DNA from: Gemmatimonadota bacterium
GTDB taxonomy: Bacteria; Gemmatimonadota; Gemmatimonadetes; Longimicrobiales; Gaopeijiaceae
Direction: 5' to 3'
NCBI GenBank assembly: GCA_021295835.1
Contig: JAGWBP010000015.1
Coordinates: 13,550 to 77,549 of the forward strand
DNA length: 64,000 bases
Shown: positions 34,975-45,530 of the stretch, in pieces
How the letters are laid out: every line of letters begins with the position of its first letter
Position numbering within the stretch: position 1 is the first letter of the stretch
Program-made: the position numbers and the translations under genes
The notes under the pieces: model-generated
Databases searched by the model: none
What the model saw: only the letters and a program-made list of their open reading frames with translations
Told to the model about the DNA's origin: nothing

Positions 34975-35163
34975 CTACTCGCCTCCCGGCAGGAAGCGGA
35001 GCAACAGCCCGACCACAAGGACCCCGATGCCCACCCAGGCCAGCCACCCGTGCGAGCTCCCCATCCCGACAAGGCCGAGGAGCGCCCCCGCCCCTAGGAG
35101 GCCGACCCTCCAGGACAGGTGGTCGCCGCTACCCTGTCCGCGCTTGCGGGAGGGACGGAACAC
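34975..35163 (-). CDS. Small two-helix membrane protein
   Basis: 62 residues. A basic N-terminus (FRPSRKRGQG) is followed by two hydrophobic segments, WRVGLLGAGALLGLVGMG and WLAWVGIGVLVVGLLLRFL, separated by a short turn, and a tiny tail. GTG start at 35163, 14 bp after the crotonase stop, so it may be the last gene of that operon. No homologue recognised. The 132 bp between its stop and the recQ operator contain only GC-rich sequence with short CCCCGG-type palindromes. Confidence 0.5.
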   Translation of the reverse strand: MFRPSRKRGQGSGDHLSWRVGLLGAGALLGLVGMGSSHGWLAWVGIGVLVVGLLLRFLPGGE

Positions 35164-35177
35164 GGACCAGTCCCGGC

Positions 35178-35951
35178 CTACCTGCGATCCAGGAAGCGCC
35201 TGACCCCGTCCCGGCAGGAGCGCGTCATGCGGGCGATTGCATTCGCCTCCGCCCCTCTCGCGATGGCGTCCTCGAAGGACACGCCGTCGAGCCCCACGAA
35301 GAGGCGCTTCGTCAGCGAGACGGCCGACGCCGGGCGGGACGCCAACTCGTCCAGATAGCTCTCGACCGCGCCGTCGAAGTCGTCGCCCTCGATCACCCGG
35401 GTCGCAAGCCCCACCCTCGCAGCCTCGGCCGCACCGAGCACCTGTCCTCGAATCGCCATCTCGAAGGCGCTGGCCTCGCCGACCTTACGCCTCAGGACCG
35501 CGAGCACCACCGCCGGGACAAAGCCGATCCGCACCTCCGGAAAGGCAAAGGAGGCGTCCCGATGGGCGAGCACAATGTCGCACGCCGCCGCAAGCCCCGC
35601 ACCACCACCGATCGCCCGGCCCCGCACGACCGCCACCACTGGCACGGCGGCACGGCGAATCCGGACCAGGAGGTCGCCCAGGGCGACGGCGGCGGCCAGC
35701 GCATCCTCGATCGGACCGCTCTGGGAGTCAGCGATCTCCTCCAAGTCCGCTCCCGCGCAGAAGTCGGCACCAACCCCGCTGAGCGAGACCAGCTTCACCT
35801 CGGGGTCCGAGGCCACACGGGCGAGATAGCGCCCCAGGAGCTCAACCATCTTCGCCGAGAGCGCGTTGCGCTGGCCGGGCCGGTTGAGGGCGATGCGCGC
35901 AACCCCGCCCCGGAGCTCCAGTCGCACCGGCGCTCTCTGGCGATCGGCCAT
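35178..35951 (-). CDS. Enoyl-CoA hydratase/isomerase family protein
   Basis: 257 residues. GADFCAGADLEEIAD and VRGRAIGGGAGLAAACDIVLA give the crotonase oxyanion hole; FAFPEVRIGFVPAVVLAVL replaces the usual G-G-T-Q-R-L segment, as seen in methylglutaconyl-CoA hydratase-like members. It overlaps the AtuA-like small gene (TGATG). In leucine and acyclic-terpene breakdown a hydratase of this kind (LiuC/AtuE) follows the carboxylase step, and the carboxyltransferase encoded upstream fits that order. The role in this operon is therefore likely hydration of a glutaconyl-type CoA ester (inference). Confidence 0.88.
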   Translation of the reverse strand: MADRQRAPVRLELRGGVARIALNRPGQRNALSAKMVELLGRYLARVASDPEVKLVSLSGVGADFCAGADLEEIADSQSGPIEDALAAAVALGDLLVRIRRAAVPVVAVVRGRAIGGGAGLAAACDIVLAHRDASFAFPEVRIGFVPAVVLAVLRRKVGEASAFEMAIRGQVLGAAEAARVGLATRVIEGDDFDGAVESYLDELASRPASAVSLTKRLFVGLDGVSFEDAIARGAEANAIARMTRSCRDGVRRFLDRR

Positions 35952-36352
35952 CAGCCTCCCTCCCCTGCGGTGCCTGTGGGCAGACGCCCCCGTCCCCGCA
36001 CCCGCCCGGCTACCTCGCGCGGCACCTCGACCTTCATGCGGAGCAGCGCCGTGCTCAGCACCTTGCCCTGCGCGTCGGTCTTGAGCGAGACGGTTCCACC
36101 TCCGTCGAGCGCTCCGTGCAGCAGGAAGTTGACCGCGCAGAGGTTGTCGAGGCGGAAACGCTCCACCTCACCCCTGATCATATCCTTAAAGTGATGCTTT
36201 ACTTGTTCTGGAGTAACTTGTTTCACAATAATATCATAGTCTTCTTCATCGTAGACGATCAATCCCACATTCGCGGTGTCTCCCTTATCTCCGGAGCGCG
36301 CGTGGGCGAGCTCGAGGAGGCTCACCTCGACCATCTCCCCTCGCCCACTCAT
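35951..36352 (-). CDS. AtuA-like C-terminal domain protein (stand-alone)
   Basis: 133 residues. VEVSLLELAHARSGDKGDTANVGLIVYD is the conserved start of the small domain found at the C-terminus of many AtuA (DUF1446) proteins; FRLDNLCAVNFLLHGALDGGGTVSL is its second conserved block. Here it is a separate gene that overlaps the main AtuA gene by 4 bases (ATGA), so the two chains are likely made together and may associate. A stretch at 36181-36240 is very AT-rich compared with everything around it. ATG at 36352. Confidence 0.82.
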   Translation of the reverse strand: MSGRGEMVEVSLLELAHARSGDKGDTANVGLIVYDEEDYDIIVKQVTPEQVKHHFKDMIRGEVERFRLDNLCAVNFLLHGALDGGGTVSLKTDAQGKVLSTALLRMKVEVPREVAGRVRGRGRLPTGTAGEGG

Positions 36353-37752
36353 AGCTCGCGCACCTCCACCGAGACCTTCGGCTCGACGGCCGTGCGCTCG
36401 ATCAGCGCCGGCCAGTAGGCGACTATCTCCTGAACGCGGGGCCGTCCCCCCGAGAATCCGGTAACCGAAGGAGGCCCCGTCAGGACGAGTGGCGCGATCT
36501 CGCGGGTGAAGCGCTCCACCGCCGCCCGGTCGCCCCCTCTCACGCCGACTCTGAGCTGCACCTCGGGGATATCCGGCGGGGGGTGTCCCGCCAGGTGGCC
36601 ATGCGTCGAGTCCCACCCGACGAGCTCGACGAGCACCTGATCGAAGGCAAGCCCCAGGCGGTCCATTCGTTCGCGGAGAACCCGTGCGCCCGCGCGGGCC
36701 TTCGCGGCGGCATCGGGCCAGGCATAGACCAGGGTCCCGACCGCCTTGTAGCCGGCCCCGTACGCCACCGAGACCTTCAGGTAGTCGGTCGGCGGGGCGC
36801 CTCTCACTCCGTGGACACGGACCCTGTCGGATCCGTCCTCCTCCAGGCGGATCGTGGTGAAGTCGGCCGTCGCGTCGGGGGTGATGTAGATCGACGGATC
36901 CCCCATTTCGTAGAGGATCTGCTCCTTGACGGTGCGGAGGCTGACCGCGCCGCCCGATCCCGAATGCTTCGTCACGACGAAGCTCCCGTCGGGCGACGCC
37001 TCGACTATGGGGAAGCCGACCTCGGAGAGATCCGGTATGCTCCACCACTCTGCCGAGCAGTTGCCCCCGCTGGCCTGCGCCCCGCACTCGTTGATGTGGC
37101 CAGCGACGATTCCGCTCGCCAGCCGGTCCCAGTCGCCCCACGACCACCCGAACTCATGCACGAGCGGCGCGTAGGTGAGCGCGGTGTCGGTGGAGCGGCC
37201 GGTCACCACGACGGTCGCGTCCCCCTCCAGCGCCCGTACGATAGGACGGGCGCCGAGGTACAGATTCGCGCTCCGCACCCGGTCGCGGACCGACGCCAGC
37301 GGCTCGCCGGTCTCCATGTGGGCGAGCGGGTGGCCGGCAGAGGCGAGGTCGTCGAGGCGGTCCATCAGGTCGTCCCCGGTGACCACACCGATCCTTGCGC
37401 CCCCCCCTGCGCCGACCCGCCTTCCGGCCTCGGCCACCGCTCTGGCGCACTCCTCCGGGCTCACCCCTCCGGCGTTCGTCACCACTCGGATGCCGCGCTC
37501 GATGCAGGCGGGGAGGATGCGCTCCATCAGGGCGACGAAGTCGCGGGCGTATCCGGCTCTCGGGTCGCGCGACCGCTGCTTCTGCATGATCGACATCGTT
37601 ACCTCGGCCAGGTAGTCGAGCATGAGGTAGTCGATCTGGCCACCCTCGATCTGCCGCACCGGCGCCTCGAGGTCGTCCCCCCAGAAACCCTGGCCGCTAG
37701 CGACCCGCACTCTCCCCGGACGCCCGCTCGACGGAGCGCCTTTGTCGCTCAT
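36349..37752 (-). CDS. Acyclic terpene utilization AtuA family protein (DUF1446)
   Basis: 467 residues. VASGQGFWGDDLEAPVRQIE, DYLMLDYLAEVTMSIMQKQ, VTNAGGVSPEECARAV, VVTGRSTDTALTYAPLVHEFGW, GHINECGAQASGGN and FPIVEASPDGSFVVTKHSGSGG are typical of the DUF1446/AtuA family. AtuA is needed for citronellol/geraniol breakdown in Pseudomonas, but its reaction is not established. The ATG at 37752 overlaps the carboxyltransferase stop (ATGA). The protein lacks the usual C-terminal domain, which is coded by the next gene. Genes in order: B12 domain, carboxyltransferase, AtuA, AtuA-C, crotonase. Confidence 0.9.
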   Translation of the reverse strand: MSDKGAPSSGRPGRVRVASGQGFWGDDLEAPVRQIEGGQIDYLMLDYLAEVTMSIMQKQRSRDPRAGYARDFVALMERILPACIERGIRVVTNAGGVSPEECARAVAEAGRRVGAGGGARIGVVTGDDLMDRLDDLASAGHPLAHMETGEPLASVRDRVRSANLYLGARPIVRALEGDATVVVTGRSTDTALTYAPLVHEFGWSWGDWDRLASGIVAGHINECGAQASGGNCSAEWWSIPDLSEVGFPIVEASPDGSFVVTKHSGSGGAVSLRTVKEQILYEMGDPSIYITPDATADFTTIRLEEDGSDRVRVHGVRGAPPTDYLKVSVAYGAGYKAVGTLVYAWPDAAAKARAGARVLRERMDRLGLAFDQVLVELVGWDSTHGHLAGHPPPDIPEVQLRVGVRGGDRAAVERFTREIAPLVLTGPPSVTGFSGGRPRVQEIVAYWPALIERTAVEPKVSVEVREL

Positions 37753-39362
37753 CCGTGGAGCTCGCCGAGCCCTGCTGGGAGCACGAAAGGCCCCAGGTGC
37801 GGCCCCGGATTCCGGCTTGAAGCCCGGAGGAGGAGGGCGAGCCAGTCGCGCACCTCCTCGGGGAGCACCACGGCGTCGACGAATCCCCGGGCCGCAGCGT
37901 AGGTGGCGCCGAGCTGCTCCTCGTAGTCCGAATGGACGTTCTCGATGCGCTCCTTCAGCTCCGGGCCCGGCTGGGTGCCCTCCGCCCTGAGCCTCTCCAG
38001 CTCGGGGCCGAAGAGAGCCGTCGCCGCGCTGGCACCCTCCATGACCCCCATCCTTCCCGTCGGCAGCGTAAGGATGAAGTCGGGATCGAAGCCCTGCCCG
38101 GCCATCGCATAGTACCCCGCGCCCGAGGCGTGGTTCACGGTGAGGACCACCTTGGGGACGACCGCGGTGGCCATCGCCTCGACGAAGCGCGCCCCCGCCC
38201 GGATGATCCCGCTCCGCTCGGCCTCCGGGCCGACCATAAAGCCCGAAACGTCCTGCACGAAGAGGATCGGCAGCCCCTGCCGGCTGGCGTTGTCGATGAA
38301 GTAGGCCGCCTTTTCGGCCGACTCGGTGTAGATGATCCCCCCCAGTCGCGGGGGGCCTCCGCGCCCGTCCTTCACGAGGTGGCGACAGTTCGCCAGGACC
38401 GCGACCGGGATCGACGCCACCCTGCCGTTGCCACAGATGAGCTCGGCGGCGTGATCGGGCTGGAACTCGGTGAGTCCGTCGCCGTCGAGGAGCGCCTCCA
38501 GTACGGCGTGCATGTCGTAGGGGTGGCGGTGGTCGTCGGGGAGGAGATCGTAGAGATCCCGGGCTTCGCGCACCGGAGGCACCGTAGGCCGAACCCCAGA
38601 GGCTGCTCCGCCGCCAACCTTCGTCGTGTCGGCGATCAGCTCCCGAATTCTGCCGACGCACTCCTCGTCGTCGTGGCACCGGTAGTGAGCCACGCCGCTC
38701 GCTCCGGTGTGCATCGCCGCCCCGCCCAGCTCCTCGCTTCCGATGGTGCGCCCGGTGGCCCCCTTCACCAGATTGGGGCCGCCCAGCCCCATGAACGAGG
38801 TCCCCTCGACCATGAGGATCACGTCGGAGAGCGCTGGGAGGTACGCCCCGCCCGCGATGCACGGGCCCATCACGGCGGCGAACTGGGGAACCTTCAGGTA
38901 GCGGCGCATGATGGAGTTGTAGTAGAAGATGCGCGCGGCCCCGTACTGGCCGGGAAACACCCCCTCCTGGTAGGGCAGGTTGACCCCGGCCGAGTCGACC
39001 AGGTAGACGATGGGAATCCGGCAGCGCATCGCGATCTCCTGGGCACGCAGGATCTTGCCTATAGTCTCGGGCCACCAGGATCCCGCCTTGACGGTCGCGT
39101 CGTTGGCGACGACCACCACTTCGCGCCCCTCCACCACGCCCACCCCGGTGACCACCCCCGCGGCAGGCGCCTCTCCGTCGTAGCGGTCGTGGGCCACCAG
39201 GAGCCCTACCTCGGCCCAGGTGGCGCCTGGGTCCAGGAGGTGCGAGATGCGATCGCGCGCGGTGAGCTTGCCCCGCTCGCGCTGCCGGCTGATCCTCTCG
39301 GCACCCCCGCCCAGCTCGAGGCGGCGGCGGATCTCGAGAAGCTCCCGGCCGAGCCTCTCCAT
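37749..39362 (-). CDS. Acyl-CoA carboxylase carboxyltransferase (beta) subunit, MccB-like
   Basis: 537 residues, the size of methylcrotonyl/geranyl-CoA carboxylase beta subunits. Both crotonase-like halves are visible: KLTARDRISHLLDPGATWAEVG, IVYLVDSAGVNLPYQEGVFPG, MGPCIAGGAYLPALSD in the N-half, and ILFVQDVSGFMVGPEAERSGI and VVLTVNHASGAGYYAMAG in the C-half. It transfers a carboxyl group from carboxybiotin to an acyl-CoA; a biotin-carrying alpha subunit is needed but not present in the window. The ATG at 39362 matches the usual N-terminus. Substrate could be 3-methylcrotonyl-CoA, geranyl-CoA or another branched enoyl-CoA. Confidence 0.92.
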   Translation of the reverse strand: MERLGRELLEIRRRLELGGGAERISRQRERGKLTARDRISHLLDPGATWAEVGLLVAHDRYDGEAPAAGVVTGVGVVEGREVVVVANDATVKAGSWWPETIGKILRAQEIAMRCRIPIVYLVDSAGVNLPYQEGVFPGQYGAARIFYYNSIMRRYLKVPQFAAVMGPCIAGGAYLPALSDVILMVEGTSFMGLGGPNLVKGATGRTIGSEELGGAAMHTGASGVAHYRCHDDEECVGRIRELIADTTKVGGGAASGVRPTVPPVREARDLYDLLPDDHRHPYDMHAVLEALLDGDGLTEFQPDHAAELICGNGRVASIPVAVLANCRHLVKDGRGGPPRLGGIIYTESAEKAAYFIDNASRQGLPILFVQDVSGFMVGPEAERSGIIRAGARFVEAMATAVVPKVVLTVNHASGAGYYAMAGQGFDPDFILTLPTGRMGVMEGASAATALFGPELERLRAEGTQPGPELKERIENVHSDYEEQLGATYAAARGFVDAVVLPEEVRDWLALLLRASSRNPGPHLGPFVLPAGLGELHG

Positions 39363-39417
39363 GCGGCCGCCGGGATCGGTGGGAATCGCTGCGGGTCCGC
39401 CGACTCTCCGCAGGCTG

Positions 39418-39837
39418 CTAATAGGGCTGCTCCCGAGACGAGAACCAGTCGCGGATGTAGGCGATCGCCTCGGTGGTGGCGGTTCCCGGTCCGAAGATGC
39501 GACCCACCCCAAGCTCCCTCAGGGCGGCGGCGTCCTCGTCGGGTATGATCCCGCCTCCGGTCAGCAGCACATCCCCCAGACCCTCCCGGTCGAGGAGCTC
39601 GCGAACCCTCGGAAAGAGCGTCATGTGAGCCCCCGAGAGCACCGACATCGCAACCACGTCCACATCCTCCTGCACGGCGGCCGCCACGATCATCTCCGGC
39701 GTCTGGTGCAGGCCCGTGTAGACGACCTCGAAGCCGGCGTCGCGAAAGGCTGCGGCGATAACCTTGGCACCGCGGTCGTGGCCGTCCAGTCCGGGCTTTG
39801 CCACGAGAACCCGGACCCGCCGGTCGGAGAAGGACAT
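39418..39837 (-). CDS. Stand-alone cobalamin-binding domain protein (methylmalonyl-CoA mutase C-terminal type)
   Basis: 139 residues. RVLVAKPGLDGHDRGAKVIA contains the DxHxxG motif, with His20 as the expected lower cobalt ligand; MSVLSGAH and LTGGGIIPDEDAAAL are the remaining parts of the B12 fold. It matches the C-terminal domain of methylmalonyl-CoA mutase or the small subunit of related mutases (isobutyryl-, ethylmalonyl-CoA). No large catalytic mutase subunit is present here, so the partner must be elsewhere. It leads the leftward acyl-CoA operon; 55 bp separate it from the carboxyltransferase start. Confidence 0.93.
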   Translation of the reverse strand: MSFSDRRVRVLVAKPGLDGHDRGAKVIAAAFRDAGFEVVYTGLHQTPEMIVAAAVQEDVDVVAMSVLSGAHMTLFPRVRELLDREGLGDVLLTGGGIIPDEDAAALRELGVGRIFGPGTATTEAIAYIRDWFSSREQPY

Positions 39838-39930
39838 CCTCAGCGCTCCAGGAGCAGTGTGCGAGGTGGTTCCACAGGGTGGCAGGTGCCTAGGGGTAAG
39901 TTGGTGGACTCCTCCAAGATAAGGCAGACG

Positions 39931-40155
39931 CTAGCGGGGGGGGGTGCGCCGGGGGGCACCGGACCCCGACCGGTACCCCTCGTCGACCGACAGTGCCGGG
40001 ACCGTCCACCGGATGTCGACATCCGCCACCGGCAGCAAGCCGAGGGACCCCAACCCGAACCCCAACGCGAGGCCGACGCCCAACGCCAGCAAGCCCCAAC
40101 GCGCCATCGGGCCCCACTGGCCGGCTCGTCCGAAAATCCGCCCGGAGCGGCTCAT
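39931..40155 (-). CDS. Short single-helix membrane protein, unknown
   Basis: 74 residues with one membrane helix (MARWGLLALGVGLALGFGLG) and a Pro/Arg-rich C-terminus. The ATG overlaps the stop of the decayed beta-propeller gene (ATGA), so it belonged to the same operon. It may itself be non-functional now that its upstream neighbour is broken. No family recognised. Confidence 0.4.
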   Translation of the reverse strand: MSRSGRIFGRAGQWGPMARWGLLALGVGLALGFGLGSLGLLPVADVDIRWTVPALSVDEGYRSGSGAPRRTPPR

Positions 40156-40840
40156 TGGAGACCCGCCGGAGTCCGCCGAACCTCCAGGTACACCGTGTGT
40201 TCGGCGAAGAGCGCAACGTAGCCGTCGGGCTGCACGGACAACACGACCGGCAGCGCGTCGTCGCCCAGGTAGGCGCCCGCGCCGGTGGCGGCGTCGACCA
40301 GGTACTGCCGCTGCACGATTTCCTCCTTGTCCGGGAGGATGCGGGAATAGTCGAGAAGCACATGGTCGCCGCTACCCACGGCGAAGACCGCCATGAGGCG
40401 GTCGTGGTCCCGCAAGGTGCCCTCGGAGTAGGCCACCGTGCCGCCCGGCCCCTCGGACTCGGTCACTCGAAGCTGAATGTGGCCCTCCAGGACGGCCGCC
40501 GTCCACTGTAGGGCACCGTCCGCGGTGTAGGCCTTTACGAGGGGAAGCACCTCGAACCCGTAGACGATTCGGCCCGACTTGCTCAGGCACGCTACCGACC
40601 CGCCTGAGAGCGCCCGCCGGATGTACCACTTGTCGTAGTCGTACCCGGAACCGAAACTCCGCCGGCCTCTCCCAGCGGCACCGCGATGCGGCCATCGGGA
40701 AACAGATGGAAGTCCCTGGCCCCGCGCAGCTCCATGGGCCCGTCACCGACCCCGCCGAACCGCTGCAACAACGCTGTTCGGCGGAGGAGAGTCGCGCGCC
40801 GGTTGCCCTGGAGAGTGGCCAGCGCCAGACTTGGGCATGG
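40152..40840 (-). pseudogene. Decayed six-bladed beta-propeller protein gene
   Basis: An N-terminal piece in one frame reads LQRFGGVGDGPMELRGARDF then HLFPDGRIAVPLGEAGG, the usual blade of secreted six-bladed propeller proteins. Near 40650 the coding likeness jumps to another frame: GYDYDKWYIRRALSGGSVAC, SGRIVYGFEVLPLVKAYTAD, and on to LSVQPDGYVALFAEHTVYLE at the C-terminus. Only about half of a normal propeller is left and no start codon serves the second frame well, so the gene is truncated and frameshifted. Its upstream end runs into the murB promoter region. Confidence 0.6.
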
Positions 40841-40862
40841 ATCCCGTGCTCGGACCGCAGCG

Positions 40863-41813
40863 GTGAGGCCCCTGACGCCGGCGCTCGCCGACGAGTACGC
40901 GGAGGCGGTCGACCCGGCGCGCGTTCGCCGAGACGTGCCGCTGGCGCCCTTCACCACCTTTCGGATCGGCGGGCCGGCCGACCTCTTCTACGGTGCCCGA
41001 TCGGTCGACGAGCTGGCCCGGGCCGTCGGCGCAGCCAGGGAGATGGGCATCTCCTATCTGGTGCTAGGTCGGGGCGCCAACACCCTGGTCGCCGACCGGG
41101 GCTATCGGGGGGTGGTGATCCGCTGCGAGATCGGCGGGGTGGAGATCGACGACGACGGCCAGGTGGTGGCGGGGGCCGGCGTCGACACCTTCCCCGATCT
41201 GATCAACGCCACGGTGGCCCGCGGCCTCGGGGGAATTCACCACTTCGTGGGCATTCCGAGCACCGTGGGGGGTGCGGTCTGGCAGAACCTGCACTTCCTC
41301 GCACCTGCCCCCGGGAGGGAGCGGACCGTCTTCTGGGACGAGGTGATGGAGGGTGCCACGATCCTCGACCCCGAGGGCCGGATTCGCAGCGTCGACACCA
41401 GCTACTTCCGCTTCGGCTACGACTACAGCGTCATTCACGACACCGGCGACGTGGTGCTCGACGTCTCCCTCAGGCTCGTCCCGACGGAGAGGGAGGAGCT
41501 GCGCCGCGTCATTCGCGGGAACCTGGCCTGGAGGAACGAGCGCCACCCGGATCTCTGGCTCTACCCGTGCGTGGGGTCGGTCTTCAAGAAGATCGAGGGG
41601 GTCGGCGCCGGTCGGCTCATCGACGAGTGCGGCCTGAAGGGGCGTGTGCACGGCGCGGCCGAGATCTTCCATCGCCACGCCAACATCATCGTGAATCTCG
41701 GGGGCGCGACAGCGGCCGAGGTGTGCGCCCTCATCGAGCTGGCACAGGCGACCGTCATGCGCGAGACCGGCTACGAGCTCGAGACAGAGATCGGCTTCGT
41801 GGGCGACTTCTAG
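40863..41813 (+). CDS. murB: UDP-N-acetylmuramate dehydrogenase (UDP-N-acetylenolpyruvoylglucosamine reductase)
   Basis: 316 residues. The FAD-binding half has APFTTFRIGGPADLFYGARS, ISYLVLGRGANTLVADRGYRG and GLGGIHHFVGIPSTVGGAVW; the C-terminal half has the catalytic Ser in YPCVGSVFKKIEGVGAGRLID and HRHANIIVNLGGATAAEV. It reduces UDP-GlcNAc-enolpyruvate to UDP-MurNAc with NADPH for peptidoglycan. It stands alone, away from a dcw cluster. The GTG at 40863 gives a normal N-terminus; the frame is open further upstream through the propeller remnant but without likeness. Confidence 0.95.
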   Translation: MRPLTPALADEYAEAVDPARVRRDVPLAPFTTFRIGGPADLFYGARSVDELARAVGAAREMGISYLVLGRGANTLVADRGYRGVVIRCEIGGVEIDDDGQVVAGAGVDTFPDLINATVARGLGGIHHFVGIPSTVGGAVWQNLHFLAPAPGRERTVFWDEVMEGATILDPEGRIRSVDTSYFRFGYDYSVIHDTGDVVLDVSLRLVPTEREELRRVIRGNLAWRNERHPDLWLYPCVGSVFKKIEGVGAGRLIDECGLKGRVHGAAEIFHRHANIIVNLGGATAAEVCALIELAQATVMRETGYELETEIGFVGDF

Positions 41814-41839
41814 GAGGGCTTCGATCGCCCTGCCCACAG

Positions 41840-41878
41840 TGTAATGTGTGATTTACAATATATAACCTATGATTTACA
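41840..41878. promoter_or_regulatory. AT-rich TGTAAT/TTTACA element between murB and MATE genes
   Basis: TGTAAT (41840-41845), 6-base spacer, TTTACA (41852-41857), then a second GATTTACA at 41871-41878, exactly 21 bp after the first GATTTACA. The block resembles the recQ element. Odd feature: both flanking genes end here (convergent), so it is not upstream of either start. It might drive antisense transcription or an unseen small RNA, or mark a rearrangement. Confidence 0.5.
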
Positions 41879-41913
41879 GTGGCCGTATCCGTGGCTCTAC
41901 ATATCGACGACAG

Positions 41914-43188
41914 TCAGAACCGCCCTAGCTCGCCCTGCAGGTGCCTCCACACCCGTGCCAGGAGCAGCGCCGCCACTGCGACGAGCCCTACCGCCAAGCC
42001 CCACCAGAGCCCCTCCGGGCCCACTCCAGCCCCGAATCCGAGCCAGAGACTGACCGGCATGCCGACGAGCCAGAATCCAAGAACATGGTACGCCATCGGC
42101 CTGAGCGTGTCGGCCACCCCGCGGAGCACGCCGGTGCAGACGACCTGGACCCCGTCGCAGAGCTGAAAGACGCCTGCCACGGGGATGAGCAGCGCCGCCA
42201 CCGCGGCCGCGCCCGGGTCCGTCGTGAAGGCACGCGCCAACGGGCCGGGCAGGAGCAGGAAGACGAGCGCCGAGCAGGCCATCGCACCCAGGCAGCAGAG
42301 GAGCGCGCTGCCCGCCGCCCGTCTCGCCAGTCCGGCGTCGCCGTTGCCGACCGCGCGCCCCACCAGCACCGTAGCCGCCTGCGAGATTCCGAGCGCGATC
42401 ATGAAGGTGAAGGCAGCCAGGTTGAGTGCGATCTGGTGGCCAGCCATCGCAACGGTGCCCATCCACCCCATCAGGAGTCCGATTGCCCCGAAGGCGCCGA
42501 ATTCGAGGATTAGCTGGAGGCCGATCGGAGAGCCAAGACGGAGGAGCCGCATCAGCGCCGCCGGGGCAAGCAGATCGCTCCGCAATCGGCGCAGGAAGGG
42601 GCCGATCACCCTCCACCCGAGGGCAAGCGCACCGATCCACATGCACCACCTCGAGATGGCGGTGGCCCAACTGGACCCCACCGCGCCCATGGCGGGCGCC
42701 CCTAGGTTGCCGAAGACCAGAATCCAGTTGGCGGCCACATTCACGACGTTGGCCGCTGCAATCGTCCACACGACGGGAGCGACCCTGCCCACGGCCTGCA
42801 GGACCTGGCGGAGCAGGAGAAAGGCGTAGAAGGGCAGCAGGGCCGAGATCTGGACGCGCGCGTAGGCGGCGGCGACGGGCACTACGTCCTCGGGCTGTCT
42901 CAGCACCGTGAAGAATGTCTCCGCCAGCGCCAGCGGCACGGCGGCCAACACCGCGACGGCGAAGCTCAGGACGAAGCCGCGCTGCACCGCGACCTCCATA
43001 GCGTCCCTGTCCTCGGCGCCGAACGCCTGCGATACGATGGGGTCCAGAGCCATGAGCAGCCCCATCCCGAAGACCGATACCCCAAAGAAGTAGAGATTCC
43101 CCAGCGTCACCGCCCCCAGTTGGGTGGCGTCCACCCTGCCCACCATCGCGGTGTCGACGAGCCCTTGGGCCAGAACGCCGACCTGCAC
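41914..43188 (-). CDS. MATE family efflux transporter
   Basis: 424 residues from the GTG at 43188, with twelve membrane segments overall. VDTAMVGRVDATQLGAVTLGN, MALDPIVSQAFGAEDRDAM and the second-half repeat GSPIGLQLILEFGAFG...MGTVAMAGHQIALNLAAFTFM are typical of Na+- or H+-driven MATE exporters (NorM-like). The frame stays open upstream and reads RRLLALATPVALVQVGVLAQ, which would complete the first helix, but it offers no ATG, GTG or TTG; a rare start is possible. It lies 104 bp behind the histidine kinase gene, so the exporter may be under control of, or functionally tied to, the sensor module. Confidence 0.92.
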   Translation of the reverse strand: MQVGVLAQGLVDTAMVGRVDATQLGAVTLGNLYFFGVSVFGMGLLMALDPIVSQAFGAEDRDAMEVAVQRGFVLSFAVAVLAAVPLALAETFFTVLRQPEDVVPVAAAYARVQISALLPFYAFLLLRQVLQAVGRVAPVVWTIAAANVVNVAANWILVFGNLGAPAMGAVGSSWATAISRWCMWIGALALGWRVIGPFLRRLRSDLLAPAALMRLLRLGSPIGLQLILEFGAFGAIGLLMGWMGTVAMAGHQIALNLAAFTFMIALGISQAATVLVGRAVGNGDAGLARRAAGSALLCCLGAMACSALVFLLLPGPLARAFTTDPGAAAVAALLIPVAGVFQLCDGVQVVCTGVLRGVADTLRPMAYHVLGFWLVGMPVSLWLGFGAGVGPEGLWWGLAVGLVAVAALLLARVWRHLQGELGRF

Positions 43189-43292
43189 GAGCGCAACAGG
43201 GGTGGCCAGGGCCAGAAGCCGACGAAAGTCGACCGCGGTGGGGAGAAACCCCGAAAGGCGCTGCGGCGCCCGATCCCTCCGCGAGCCGCAGG

Positions 43293-45526
<2,234 letters not shown>

Positions 45527-45530
<4 letters not shown>

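Noticed and set aside
39931..40157. Considered as a functional holin-like or toxin gene
   Set aside because: Only one helix and a disordered tail, and it depends on coupling to a broken gene; kept as an unknown small protein.
41844..42053. Short plus-strand open frame starting in the AT-rich element between murB and the MATE gene
   Set aside because: Runs antisense into the MATE gene and becomes Pro/Arg/Ala-rich; no ribosome-binding site; treated as a shadow.
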